64,000 bases of DNA. It comes from JAWPMT01 sp965215825. GTDB taxonomy: Bacteria > Bacteroidota > Bacteroidia > Cytophagales > Cyclobacteriaceae. This document shows, piece after piece, positions 1 through 8,701 of the stretch; positions within the stretch are counted from its first letter, which is position 1, and each line of letters starts with the position of its first letter. The position numbers were made by a program, and so were the translations under genes. The notes beneath the pieces were generated by a model. It ran no database searches. It had not been told where the DNA came from and was given only the letters and a program-made list of their open reading frames with translations. The stretch covers positions 3,658,001 to 3,722,000 of the forward strand of contig CBDCEM010000003.1 in the NCBI GenBank assembly GCA_965215825.1, given 5' to 3'.

Positions 1-1422
1 GATTTCCAGAAAAGAGGTTGCTTTCAGATCGATATTTGAGCGAACATTGTTTTGTCTAAAACCAAACGCAGAACCTTTGAATACCGCGTCCTGATACAAA
101 TGCTGGCCCGAAACAAAGTATTTAAAGTCCTTGGATCCTCCTGATATGCTCAGGCTGTGTTGATACTGGGGACTCCAGTCATCGGCGGCTTCTTCCCACC
201 AATCCGTATCTGCCCAAATACTGGGATCGTTCGTCCCATTATTATAATCTTCAATAACTCGTTGATAGATCTGAGGGGATCCACTTCTTCTCCTCACCTC
301 ATCGTTCCAGGTCAAGTATTGAACAGCGTTCATTAATCTCTGGCGTTTGGCCGGCTGGGTTAGCGAGAATGAGTTATTGTAATTAAACCTGGGCTTTCCT
401 TCGACTCCACGTTTGGTGGTTACCAAAATCACACCATTAGCCGCTTGTGCCCCATAGATCGCTGCAGAGGCATCTTTAAGCACAGAAATGCTTTCAATAT
501 CTTCGGGATTAAGTCTTTCGAAAGATCCCCTGTTGGCCACACCATCAATTACGATGAGTGGGGAGGCATCGCCGGTAGTGGCTTTACCCCTGATAAATAT
601 TTCCATATTCTCCTGACCAGGCTCTCCTCCTCTTGCATTTATTACTAAGCCCGGGACTCTACCCGCAAGGTTGTTCGCCACATTAGCGGTCTTGGTTTGA
701 GTAATTTCCCTGGATTCGATTTTCGCCACGGCTCCGGTAATTGACTCTTTTGTTTGCTCCCCATAACCTACTACCACGACTTCTTCCATCACCTCGATAT
801 CAAGGACCAATTCAACGAATATCTCTCCTGTTCCTGCTGTTACGGGAACTTCCTGCGCAATGAATCCAACATAGGAAATTACCAGCACCTGATCTCCATC
901 GGGAATTTCAAGTACAAAATTTCCATCAACATCCGTAACGGTACCTATGGATGAGTTTTTGAGAATAACCGTCGCTCCCGGCAAGCCGGCACCAAATTCA
1001 TCGGTAACATTACCCCGAACCGGGTATTGCTCTTTCCCGGCACTACTGGTCTTTTTTTGCTCCTTATCCTTCCTGACGTTAACTACATTGTTGATCTGTG
1101 TGAACTTCAAGCGTTCTTTCACAGAAATATTCTGAAGGACATCATGCGCACTATTTTTCTTATTATCCAGTTGGATAATTGCCCCTAATGATTTCCCTAA
1201 ATCCTTTTTGTGATATGAAAAGGTAATGTCTGAATTTTCTTCAACCGCCTCGAATATTTGTAGAACTGTATACTGTCCTCTCAGATCAAGTTCAATGTCC
1301 TTTAATGAGGTTTTACTCTGCCCACTAGATGTATTCGCAAACGCAACATTTAGAATAATGAAGTGACATAATACCCATCTCATCAGACACAGTAAAATCT
1401 GTCCTGATTTTAATTTAATCAT
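1..1422 (-). CDS. SusC-like TonB-dependent receptor with STN domain (partial, 3' end outside window)
   Basis: This is an outer-membrane TonB-dependent receptor of the SusC/RagA family, of which the first 474 codons are visible; the reading frame is open to the left edge. It starts at an ATG at 1422 with a hydrophobic signal segment. An STN-type segment (about residues 35-110) is followed by a carboxypeptidase-regulatory-like domain (about 120-200, with the typical GTVTDVDGNF and ISYVGF words). The plug then begins with EEVVVVGYG and contains LIVIDGV and the SVLKDASAAIYG box. The STN domain is known from FecA-type receptors that signal to FecR, and a fecR gene lies 34 bp upstream with an ECF sigma gene beyond it. 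I infer regulation by trans-envelope signalling. The substrate is unknown. It is separate in layout from the alginate SusC at 22910-26116, which lacks STN. Confidence 0.93.
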   Translation of the reverse strand, partial: MIKLKSGQILLCLMRWVLCHFIILNVAFANTSSGQSKTSLKDIELDLRGQYTVLQIFEAVEENSDITFSYHKKDLGKSLGAIIQLDNKKNSAHDVLQNISVKERLKFTQINNVVNVRKDKEQKKTSSAGKEQYPVRGNVTDEFGAGLPGATVILKNSSIGTVTDVDGNFVLEIPDGDQVLVISYVGFIAQEVPVTAGTGEIFVELVLDIEVMEEVVVVGYGEQTKESITGAVAKIESREITQTKTANVANNLAGRVPGLVINARGGEPGQENMEIFIRGKATTGDASPLIVIDGVANRGSFERLNPEDIESISVLKDASAAIYGAQAANGVILVTTKRGVEGKPRFNYNNSFSLTQPAKRQRLMNAVQYLTWNDEVRRRSGSPQIYQRVIEDYNNGTNDPSIWADTDWWEEAADDWSPQYQHSLSISGGSKDFKYFVSGQHLYQDAVFKGSAFGFRQNNVRSNIDLKATSFLEI

Positions 1423-1456
1423 TTATATAATGTTTTTGAAAAATTAAATCGACTCC

Positions 1457-2482
1457 TTAAAAGGAAAGTATTAGGGAATCGTTCTTCATCTGGTAGTCAA
1501 AATCCCGTAGCGCCTGCATGTTGCTCAACACGGTTTTCAGACTTTCATTTTTGAAACTTCCGGTATAGGACCAGTCAGGAGAATTTGCTCTATTTTCAAT
1601 GATGACTTTTTTGCCATACCAGGCATGTAACTTTTGAGCAACCTCATCTAAAGTGGCTTCTCTAAATATTAATTGGCCATCCTTCCAACCTGTCATATAT
1701 TCCACATCAAAGGATGACAATTCGATGACGTTGTTAGACGAATTTAATTTTGCTAACTCACTAGGCTTTAAGTCCACCTCAGCGTTATCCGAGGATTGCA
1801 TTCTCACTTTGCCTTCAACCAACGCAACTTCTTTTTTACCTTCCGAAGTATTTACGTTGAACTTCGTCCCTAATACCCGAACTTTAAAGTCCTCCGCAAT
1901 TACCTGAAACGGGCGATCCTGATCATGTGATACATCAAAAAAAGCTTCGCCCTGTAATTCAACCATTCTATTATCCTTCGGGAAAACCTTTGGATAACGG
2001 ATCGAACTTCCGGCATTTAGATAAACCAGGGAACCGTCAGAAAGCGTATGTCTAGATTTTGATCCATAAGGGTTACTCTTTTCCACAAATTCCACTTCGG
2101 AAGCAACCGTTGGCTGATCCTGCAAATTTCCAGAGAAAAAGTAAGCCAGTGCACTGATACCAATCGTCAACAATAAAATGGCTGCGATCCGGGTCCAGTA
2201 TTTGAAATGAACGAATACGTGTTTCGATTGCTTACTCTCAATGTCCGTATCCTGCAATACTTGATCAAGAATTCGACCTTTCACCCCTTCACTGGCCTTA
2301 TGTTCTTTAAATTTCAAGGCCAGGACTAATTCTCTGGATTGTTGAATTAGTTCCTCTTTGTCCTTATTTTCTTCAAGCCAGGAATTCCATTGACGATCCA
2401 AATCAGGAGTGGGTGCGATGACCCAACTCCTAAATGATTCGTCAATCAATAAATCTTCTATATCGTCGAATGACTTTTTCAC
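1457..2482 (-). CDS. FecR-family anti-sigma factor
   Basis: A 341-residue inner-membrane anti-sigma factor. The cytoplasmic N-terminal part (1-97) precedes one membrane segment at about 98-117. The periplasmic FecR domain follows (about 130-240, with SRHTLSDGSLVYLNAGSSIRYP and GEAFFDV), then a C-terminal DUF4974-type segment (about 265-340, with the typical YTGSF and LSNMQ words). In this family the periplasmic part contacts the STN domain of the cognate receptor and the cytoplasmic part holds the sigma factor. The receptor with an STN domain is immediately downstream and the ECF sigma gene is upstream, so the triad is complete. Unusually, a PKD lipoprotein gene lies between sigma and FecR. 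Confidence 0.93.
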   Translation of the reverse strand: MKKSFDDIEDLLIDESFRSWVIAPTPDLDRQWNSWLEENKDKEELIQQSRELVLALKFKEHKASEGVKGRILDQVLQDTDIESKQSKHVFVHFKYWTRIAAILLLTIGISALAYFFSGNLQDQPTVASEVEFVEKSNPYGSKSRHTLSDGSLVYLNAGSSIRYPKVFPKDNRMVELQGEAFFDVSHDQDRPFQVIAEDFKVRVLGTKFNVNTSEGKKEVALVEGKVRMQSSDNAEVDLKPSELAKLNSSNNVIELSSFDVEYMTGWKDGQLIFREATLDEVAQKLHAWYGKKVIIENRANSPDWSYTGSFKNESLKTVLSNMQALRDFDYQMKNDSLILSF

Positions 2483-2549
2483 TTGTGTTCAATTCTAACC
2501 ATCTTTTGAACAATCCGCAAGAAAAGCGGTTCAATTCAAAGTTTTGGTT

Positions 2550-3523
2550 TTACTCTTTTTCTTTCAACGACATTTCATCTACCCATACTTCCAGCTGATC
2601 GCCACTGAAGGCTGCAAAATGTTTGAAGAATGGACCGGCATTGTCCGCAGTTCCATCGGCATAGCCTTCATCGGTAAATGTGGAGTAATCCGGCGTAGTG
2701 AATTCGTATGTGAATTGCTGCCACTCCGTCGTTACGCTTGGATCGGTAATAGCCGGATCCCCTGTCCAAAGTGGTGTATTCCATCCTTCTACCGGATCGT
2801 CATTTCGAACATTTAATACACTAACCTCCGATAACGTGATTGCCTCGCTGGCTCTCATGAAGAAACTAAATACATATGTGGTGTTGGACTCCAATGTAGC
2901 AAGGAATGCAGGGCCATTTTCATGAGGTCTTAGTTGAAATTCACCAAAATCCGAATTGGCCGTTAATTTCAGAGAACGAGAAGTCCCATTGGCTCCATCT
3001 CCATCTTCTAGTGCAATTGAAACGGCTCCGTCTGTAGGAGACCATGAAAACCATGAGCTTAATCCATCAATACCGGTATCCTGATCTTCTTCTAATCCGA
3101 ATACCGATCTATTTAGGATTTCTACGGGCCCCACCTGCAAAACCAGTTCATCTGTAGCCGTTGCTCCGTCAGCTGATCTGGTGACAGTAAGTGTAATCGT
3201 TACCTGACAACCGCTTCGGACCAGGATACCGTAGGACTTGCTTCCGTGGATGTGGCAGGCCCACCTTCAAATGTCCATTCCCATCCATCGGGCTCGCCGG
3301 TACTTCCGTCAGAGAATGTTACTGATTGTCCCGTCGCTATTCGACGACCGTCAATGGCTCCCATATCATCTATGAAGCTAATTGAAGATACATCAATGCT
3401 CGCCTCAAGATTTGCCAATGGCGCATCCGGTTCATCGTCCTTGCATCCCATGAGGAAGCAAAAACTAAACAGAGCTAGTAATAAAGCCCCTTTGCTGAAA
3501 TTTGTTATCATCTTATTGACCAT
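2550..3523 (-). pseudogene. PKD-domain surface lipoprotein, interrupted by a one-base frameshift
   Basis: Two adjacent reading frames make one protein. The first (3523 to 3200) has a lipoprotein signal (lipobox LMGC) and a PKD domain with the WEWTFEGG motif, and stops in the PKD strand that begins PTVSWSEA. The second frame continues with GCQVTITLTVTR, the normal end of a PKD fold. It then runs on to a beta-rich domain ending at 2550 that resembles a jelly-roll carbohydrate-binding module (CBM4/9-like, by general appearance only). Adding one G to the GG pair read from 3212-3211 restores WSEAGCQVTITLTV. This may be a sequencing error at a short homopolymer or a real mutation. If intact, it would be an outer-surface glycan-binding lipoprotein of about 320 residues, encoded between the sigma factor and FecR genes. 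Confidence 0.75.
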
Positions 3524-3654
3524 TTTTAGAAACTATCTTTTCCTACAAGGGCCATCAAATGGTAAATGACATCTATAATTTCAGAATTTTTGAAAATATT
3601 TTTTGCAAAGCTCAGAACACCCCTAATTACTAATCGATACTATATAGTTGATAT

Positions 3655-4281
3655 TTATCCTGGAGGGATGCCCACCAGCGCCGCAAGATAAAGTAGCAAG
3701 GGAATCAGCATGTGTTTTTTCAATTCCTTCACTGCTTTGTAAATGAGGTTTCTGACAGATTTTACATTTTCAAACGCCAGTATGTCCTGGATTTCCTCGT
3801 AGCTGAGGTTTTCATAATAAAAGTGGTAAATAGCCTCCCTATGTTTCGGAGACAACCTATTTAGGGCTGATTTTAATTTTTCCGAACGTTCATTTCCCTG
3901 ATCATCTAAAACAATTTGCTCTTCCACAGATATTTGAAATGTTTCATCACCTTGTGACTGATGTAGCTTTCTGGACCTTTCCAGCATGCGGATCAGTTTC
4001 CTCCTCAGGCCTTTCATTAAATAGGGTCGGATCTTATCCGTGTGAGACAAAAAGGAGGCTCGCTTTCGAAGCTCAATAAAGAGCTCCTGAATAGCATCTT
4101 CCACTATCATTTGATCGCCGGTGAACTGACATCCATAATTGTATAAAGAATCAAAATGCCTTTCATAAATGAATCGAAAAGAAGCTTCGTTCCCCTTTAA
4201 GAAAAGGGCCCAGACTTGAGCATCTTCAAGCTTCTCAAGGGAATCTTCACCTCGTTGTTCGATATATAAATGATCACTCAC
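3655..4281 (-). CDS. ECF RNA polymerase sigma factor (Bacteroidetes FecI-like)
   Basis: A 208-residue ECF sigma factor. Region 2 lies at about 25-95 (FRFIYERHFDSLYNYG, then DAIQELFIELRKR) and region 4 at about 140-190 (LSPKHREAIYHFYYENLSYEEI, a helix-turn-helix that binds the -35 element). The C-terminus ends in an unusually hydrophobic tail (HMLIPLLLYLAALVGIPPG), which could touch the membrane or be an anti-sigma contact. It is the first gene of the locus that continues with the PKD lipoprotein, FecR and SusC genes on the same strand, so it very likely controls that receptor. No clear start ambiguity was seen. Confidence 0.93.
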   Translation of the reverse strand: MSDHLYIEQRGEDSLEKLEDAQVWALFLKGNEASFRFIYERHFDSLYNYGCQFTGDQMIVEDAIQELFIELRKRASFLSHTDKIRPYLMKGLRRKLIRMLERSRKLHQSQGDETFQISVEEQIVLDDQGNERSEKLKSALNRLSPKHREAIYHFYYENLSYEEIQDILAFENVKSVRNLIYKAVKELKKHMLIPLLLYLAALVGIPPG

Positions 4282-4552
4282 TATAGGCTTATTGACGTCA
4301 CATAATTAAGAGATACGCCTTGATAAAAAATAGAAATTACACGAAAAAAAATGAGAATTGACAAAAAAGCGACTGTTTAAGATCAAAAGCGTATAAATAA
4401 TAAGGTTTTATGAAAGTGTTACTTATGAACTACATATCTGTTTTCCAAAGTATTGATGAGTCCAAAGTGGACTTCTAATTATTCTGAACATTAAGAAACT
4501 GCCAAGAGAAGGATCTAAACCCAGCTATCTGTATCGGTAAGACATTCTAATC

Positions 4553-4831
4553 TTATTGATTCACGACAATTTGATAATCGTGACCTTCCTCAATAAAGAA
4601 GTTAATTCCAAGCTCACTTTTATCGTATCGATAATGTATTGTCTTATTCGTGTTGGTATCAATTACACTTATGTTGTCATCTTGTTTCCATTTGGAGTAG
4701 GAAAACAAACTGGTAGTTTCTCCATCAGGGTATGTAAAAACTTCTAATTCTTGTTTTTGACTTATAGAGGTCACAATTTGGAATAAATCACCCCAAATCA
4801 TTTGGTTATCACTTAGGTTAGCATGACTCAA
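4553..4831 (-). CDS. Small hypothetical protein (doubtful)
   Basis: This is a 92-codon reading frame with a mixed, soluble-looking composition and no recognised motif. It lacks a signal peptide and membrane segment. The amino-acid order (DGETTSLFSYSKWKQDD, IHYRYDKSELGINFFIEEGHDY) looks protein-like and beta-rich rather than random, but the gene stands alone in a gene-poor stretch beside tRNA-end repeats. It could be a remnant of a lost mobile element or a chance frame. I do not recognise a family. Confidence 0.35.
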   Translation of the reverse strand: MSHANLSDNQMIWGDLFQIVTSISQKQELEVFTYPDGETTSLFSYSKWKQDDNISVIDTNTNKTIHYRYDKSELGINFFIEEGHDYQIVVNQ

Positions 4832-4875
4832 TTAAAGCATTTAAATTACTGATTATCAATATTTTAAAAATTCTG

Positions 4876-4896
4876 TTCGAATCCTTCCGAGTGCAC
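4876..4896 (+). repeat. tRNA 3'-end-like direct repeat, copy 1
   Basis: This 21-bp sequence begins with the T-loop word TTCGAATCC and ends GAGTGCAC. It fits the 3' T-arm and acceptor strand of a tRNA; a 5' acceptor GCACTCG would be expected, a pattern I associate with tRNA-Arg in this phylum. No tRNA body lies upstream. An identical copy is at 4988-5008. A terminator follows directly, as it would after a real tRNA gene. Confidence 0.7.
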
Positions 4897-4901
4897 AAAC
4901 T

Positions 4902-4928
4902 AAGCCTTCTTTTCAGAAGGCTTTTTTA
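4902..4928 (+). terminator. Rho-independent terminator after tRNA-end repeat
   Basis: A 9-bp perfect stem (AAGCCTTCT / AGAAGGCTT) with a TTTC loop is followed by a run of T on the plus strand. No plus-strand gene precedes it here, so it is probably the terminator that once followed the tRNA whose 3' end remains at 4876-4896. Confidence 0.8.
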
Positions 4929-4987
4929 TTTCATTTCCGATTCCAATCCAGATTCCTCTGGGAGTTGAGGCCGCGGCGGCGGTCCGA

Positions 4988-5008
4988 TTCGAATCCTTCC
5001 GAGTGCAC
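4988..5008 (+). repeat. tRNA 3'-end-like direct repeat, copy 2
   Basis: This is an exact 21-bp copy of the sequence at 4876-4896, 112 bp downstream. The GC-rich sequence just before it (GGCCGCGGCGGCGG) does not form a tRNA body. Two tRNA 3'-end copies in direct orientation are what integrase-mediated insertion and excision at a tRNA leave behind. Confidence 0.65.
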
Positions 5009-5062
5009 TTTTCTTCTAACAAACAGAAGCGCCTCCTCTCCATTTTATCCATTACTTTCCAT

Positions 5063-5108
5063 ATATTCGGTTATACATTGGTAAGCCAGTGATTTGCTAA
5101 CCGAATAT
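5063..5108. repeat. Inverted repeat, 11-bp perfect arms
   Basis: The arms ATATTCGGTTA (5063-5073) and TAACCGAATAT (5098-5108) are perfect complements around a 24-base spacer. There is no T-run, so it is not a typical terminator. Its role is unknown; it lies in the same gene-poor stretch as the tRNA-end repeats. Confidence 0.55.
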
Positions 5109-5220
5109 GTATTTAAATGATTAAAACGAGGTTTTATGGTTCATTTTGTGTATGTCCATGGAGGGATTTGAAACACCCAACACAATAAAAAAATAGCACT
5201 AACCTGTGTGTATAGGTATA

Positions 5221-5237
5221 GGACTGATGATCAGTCC
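5221..5237. repeat. Perfect stem-loop just after the alginate lyase stop
   Basis: GGACTGAT and ATCAGTCC are perfect complements separated by one base. The structure lies 10 bp downstream of the last gene of the alginate locus. It has no T-run on the minus strand, so it may protect the mRNA 3' end or be a protein-binding site rather than a classical terminator. Confidence 0.45.
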
Positions 5238-5246
5238 AACACTAAT

Positions 5247-6327
5247 TCAATCGTTTTTTAAGAAATAGCCATTATTGGATATCGCAGCATCACTCACGTA
5301 GATACTCGCTTCTTTGAACCAAACTTCAGCATAGTTTCCAGTTTCGTATTGTTTCTCTATATCCCCATCAAATGTTTCAGCACCCGAACACCAATTCCGG
5401 TTTACTTCCGGTGATTTCCCATTGGTTTGATTGTAACAGCCTAGCTTAAAAAAAAAGCCCCTCGTCGGTATATGCATTAGGCCTTTCTACTCCATCCTGA
5501 CCAATGGACGCAAACAACGTTTGAGTTTGTTCTGGCATATCAGCTTTCGTCGTATATTCTGATTGGATCAGGTCTTTTCTGTAGGTCCTGGTTTCATGAC
5601 CTACACTACTAAAATGAAGATACATGACTCCATCCTTCACCTCTATGCCATAACTAAACTCCTCCCCTAACTCGATGCCATCTTCAGGTTCTTCCGGATA
5701 GCTATTTTCATCCGTACCTACAATAGAAAAGTCGTGCCCCCACACTGCCGTGGAGTAATCCCACCTTCCAGAATTATCATCTCCAGCTGTATTGATTTCG
5801 TAATGCCAAAAAACTGAGCCTTTGGTATGACCTGGAAATTTCTTGTAAAAAATCTTAAGCGGTTCGTTCTCGTGCCCATCGGCACTGTGGATCTGACCAA
5901 CGACAACAGAATAAGAAGCAGCAACTCGTGCATCACCGGAGGCAGAAACATTCATCACCTTAAGCGTGGCTGTCAATTTAGCATCCGTCATTGGGGACCA
6001 TTTTTTCAACTGGGCCAGTTCCGTTCTCGTATTGTTTGAAGTGCCATGTGTATCACCAGAATTCGGAGTTTTGAAAACCACCCAATCTCCTCGTTCATCA
6101 CCAGCACTGTAGAAGAAATCTTGATGCCCGAAATCATTTGCCTTACCAGCATTTGAGCCATCGCCTAAGATTAAATTCCAATCATCAAAAAATGGAATCA
6201 CGTCACTTGCATATATGGTTTCTGTAAGCCTCCTCTTATCTTCTTTTTTCGCTTCTGTTGAGCAACTACTAGATCCCTGGAAAATGGCAAGCAACAATAA
6301 GGTAGTTAGTAAAGTGATAAGCTTCAT
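5247..6327 (-). pseudogene. PL7 alginate lyase lipoprotein, frameshifted in a homopolymer
   Basis: This is a polysaccharide lyase family 7 enzyme, which cuts alginate by beta-elimination. It starts at 6327 with a lipoprotein signal (lipobox ending at Cys22). The PL7 motifs RTEL (101-104) and QIH (145-147) are intact. The frame stops near 5446 in a run of nine T on the coding strand (5448-5456), right before the third motif. The next frame continues FFKLGCYNQTNG and ends at 5247. Eight T would restore a protein that matches the intact paralogue at 8702-9736 (FFKQGAYNQTNG). The broken product would lack the catalytic tyrosine motif. It could be a sequencing error, slippage-based variation or true loss. 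It is last in the lyase cluster, 9 bp after the PL6 gene. Confidence 0.85.
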
Positions 6328-6336
6328 GATATTTTT

Positions 6337-8655
6337 TTAATACACCAATTTCAAAGGAAGATTTTGTTCCACAACGAGCTTTCCTGAGTTTTCGATGACA
6401 TTATCAGCATGCGAATTATTCTTTGCACCCCAGAGACGGGCAACCAGTTTGACACGGTTATTTCGGAAGGTATTATCTGCAAGATTCACATTAATGATGC
6501 CATAAGTATTGATCAAAATACCATTAGGCTCGTCCGAACCACTATTGGTGAATGTGCATCCCTGAACAATCAAGTTCCCTCCTACAGTTGATTCATCATA
6601 TCCACCTCGATAGTAGTCAATTACATTGCTTTTTACTCCATCAAATTGGCTATCAAAAATGAAAACATTTTCTGCATTGTATTCCCCGCGATCATCATCT
6701 TCTGCAGCGAGCTCCAGGCCATTATTACAATTTCTAATCACCGACGAATTCAACTCAATGAACTCCGAAAAAGAATATTTATACGTTTTCAATACATAAT
6801 CAAAATTGGATATTTCAGTATCCAATATTTTTAGATTGTACAAACTGGACATCTGCTCTTTTAGACTGGCAAAGGCATAATTCTTACCATTTCCGTCAAG
6901 AAGCAATGACTTAAGTATCAGCTCACCACCTGGATTCATTTGAAATGCCGGGGTTCCTGCGGCGCCGATATAGGAGATCGTTACTTTCTCATCGGAATCG
7001 GCAGATTGAATCGTAAGTTGCTTAGCGATATCAATTGGAGCACTTAATTCATATCGACCTGCGGTCAGTTCAATCACATCGTTATTCGACGCCCTGGATA
7101 CAGCCTGTAGGAGCTCTTCGGAATTTTTCACACTATGTATCACAGGGTCCTGAGAACCGGTAGTAGCAGGATCATACCATCCCGGACCATATTGAGACAT
7201 ATCCATTAAGTTTGGTCCTTCCTGGCTTGAGCCATTCGTTGCACCAATGGCATTATTTTGGATTCGGCTATTTCCAAAAAGATCTCTGTTGATCTTCTCA
7301 AATTCAAATCCTTCATGTACCTTAATATCACCCAGGTCTGTGGAAGGAATCAAAATATTTGATTCGACCTGTTCCATTTCAACATCCTTCTTCAGTAGCC
7401 CCTCTACTCCTCTAAATGCTACTCCTTGATTGTTGATCACGTTACTCCGGAAATCAATGCCATCGATAGAATCGTAACGGAGTATCGGCATCACATCACC
7501 TTCAGAATTATAAATAATATTGTTAGCAACCAAAGTTCTAATAGGCGTTTCCGACCGGATTTCTGATGGAGGCAATACCTCTCTTTGATCAGTGTTAGAC
7601 CCTACTCCGAATTGCCAGGGAGACGTGCAGTTTACCCAGGTATTGTGAGCTACTACCACATCCGTGACTTGTATGTATCGATTGAGAGGTGATTTTGGAA
7701 TTCCGTTCATCACCGCAAGAGGTCCACGGAATATTTCTCCTCTTAAATTATAGAAGTAGTTGTTGGTAATCCAGTGCCCGGTACCAATCAGTCTTACTCC
7801 GCCGACGTGAGGAGAATCTTCATCTCCAATAAAGTAGTTTCCATCTACGGTACAGTAGTTTCCATGACGGGTTACCAGTGAACCCTCACTCTTGTAGAAT
7901 ACATTGTTTCTGAATTCATTGAAATTGGTCTTACTTGAGATGACCTCCACTTCTCCGTTGCAACGCTCGAAAAAGTTATTGTAGACCCGTGTGTAGCTAG
8001 GGGCCATCGACGTGAAACTATTTCCTATTTGGATGGTTTCCGCACTAGGCCCGCCTTTTGGAGGTCGTGGACCAAAATGATTGTTGTTGATTTGATGATA
8101 GTTATTGATGCTTTCATTTCCCGCCAGGTCTACTCGGATCGTAGGCCCCCGATTGGATTTTCCGGCCAGATAGCATTGGTCCATCTGGTTTCTTCGTCCT
8201 TTGAACAAGACCCAGAGATCCTGTTTGTTTCGTTGTGATTTGTTGAAGTCTTTGATCACACAATTAGTCACCCGACAATTGTTCGCCAAAGTATCATCAT
8301 CGATTGAAAATTCTATCACTGCCCGAGAAGGGGAAGCACCGTTGATGAATTGAAGCCCATCAACAATGAGGTATTCGCCGCCTAATTTCAAATCAGAATT
8401 TCCCTGCAGCAGCACTTTTCCAGCGGTCTCTGCTCTGAGCGTAATGGGCTGTTTTTCAGTTCCTTGCCCAAAGAAACGAATTTGAACATCCTGCCATTCG
8501 CCATTCGCCATAGTAATGGCTGTACCAGGTGTAGCAATAGAAATAGCATCATTCAATTCCTTGATATTTGAAACAAAAACTGACTCTTGAGGGGCTGACT
8601 GGTCGCAACTAATCAGGATGAATAAGGATGCAATAAAGAATAATAGACGTTTCAT
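6337..8655 (-). CDS. PL6-family alginate lyase (chondroitinase B-like), lipoprotein
   Basis: A 772-residue secreted lipoprotein lyase with a right-handed parallel beta-helix. I chose the ATG at 8655 because it begins a signal peptide with the lipobox ILISC; an ATG three codons upstream (8664) is equally possible. Its 5' end is 46 bp past the PL7 stop. The first half has the PL6 pattern of NN/IxNN turns, e.g. INNNHFGPRPPKGGPSAETI and EVISSKTNFNEFRNN, with the basic and acidic residues used in Ca-assisted beta-elimination. The second half is another beta-helix unit. The length fits the two-domain PL6 enzymes found in alginate loci. It sits between two PL7 genes. I infer that it acts on polymer or long oligomers at the cell surface. 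Confidence 0.9.
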   Translation of the reverse strand: MKRLLFFIASLFILISCDQSAPQESVFVSNIKELNDAISIATPGTAITMANGEWQDVQIRFFGQGTEKQPITLRAETAGKVLLQGNSDLKLGGEYLIVDGLQFINGASPSRAVIEFSIDDDTLANNCRVTNCVIKDFNKSQRNKQDLWVLFKGRRNQMDQCYLAGKSNRGPTIRVDLAGNESINNYHQINNNHFGPRPPKGGPSAETIQIGNSFTSMAPSYTRVYNNFFERCNGEVEVISSKTNFNEFRNNVFYKSEGSLVTRHGNYCTVDGNYFIGDEDSPHVGGVRLIGTGHWITNNYFYNLRGEIFRGPLAVMNGIPKSPLNRYIQVTDVVVAHNTWVNCTSPWQFGVGSNTDQREVLPPSEIRSETPIRTLVANNIIYNSEGDVMPILRYDSIDGIDFRSNVINNQGVAFRGVEGLLKKDVEMEQVESNILIPSTDLGDIKVHEGFEFEKINRDLFGNSRIQNNAIGATNGSSQEGPNLMDMSQYGPGWYDPATTGSQDPVIHSVKNSEELLQAVSRASNNDVIELTAGRYELSAPIDIAKQLTIQSADSDEKVTISYIGAAGTPAFQMNPGGELILKSLLLDGNGKNYAFASLKEQMSSLYNLKILDTEISNFDYVLKTYKYSFSEFIELNSSVIRNCNNGLELAAEDDDRGEYNAENVFIFDSQFDGVKSNVIDYYRGGYDESTVGGNLIVQGCTFTNSGSDEPNGILINTYGIINVNLADNTFRNNRVKLVARLWGAKNNSHADNVIENSGKLVVEQNLPLKLVY

Positions 8656-8701
8656 AATATTCATTTCTAAGGTCAAATTGGGTTCATGTAAAGCGCATAT
8701 T

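Larger units (their letters stand above)
4282..5246. other. Gene-poor stretch with tRNA-end repeats and inverted repeats
   Basis: This stretch separates the sigma/FecR locus from the alginate locus. It contains one doubtful small gene (4553-4831), two 21-bp copies of a tRNA 3'-end-like sequence, a terminator between them, an 11-bp-arm inverted repeat at 5063-5108 and a short perfect stem-loop at 5221-5237. No transposase, integrase or complete tRNA was seen. It looks like a decayed integration or excision point. Confidence 0.6.

Noticed and set aside
1..4281. Part of the alginate utilisation locus
   Set aside because: This is a self-contained sigma/FecR/STN-receptor unit separated by a gene-poor stretch with tRNA-end repeats; no alginate-specific gene is in it.
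4860..5010. A complete tRNA gene
   Set aside because: Only the T-loop and 3' acceptor strand are present in both copies; no D-arm, anticodon arm or matching 5' acceptor strand lies upstream.
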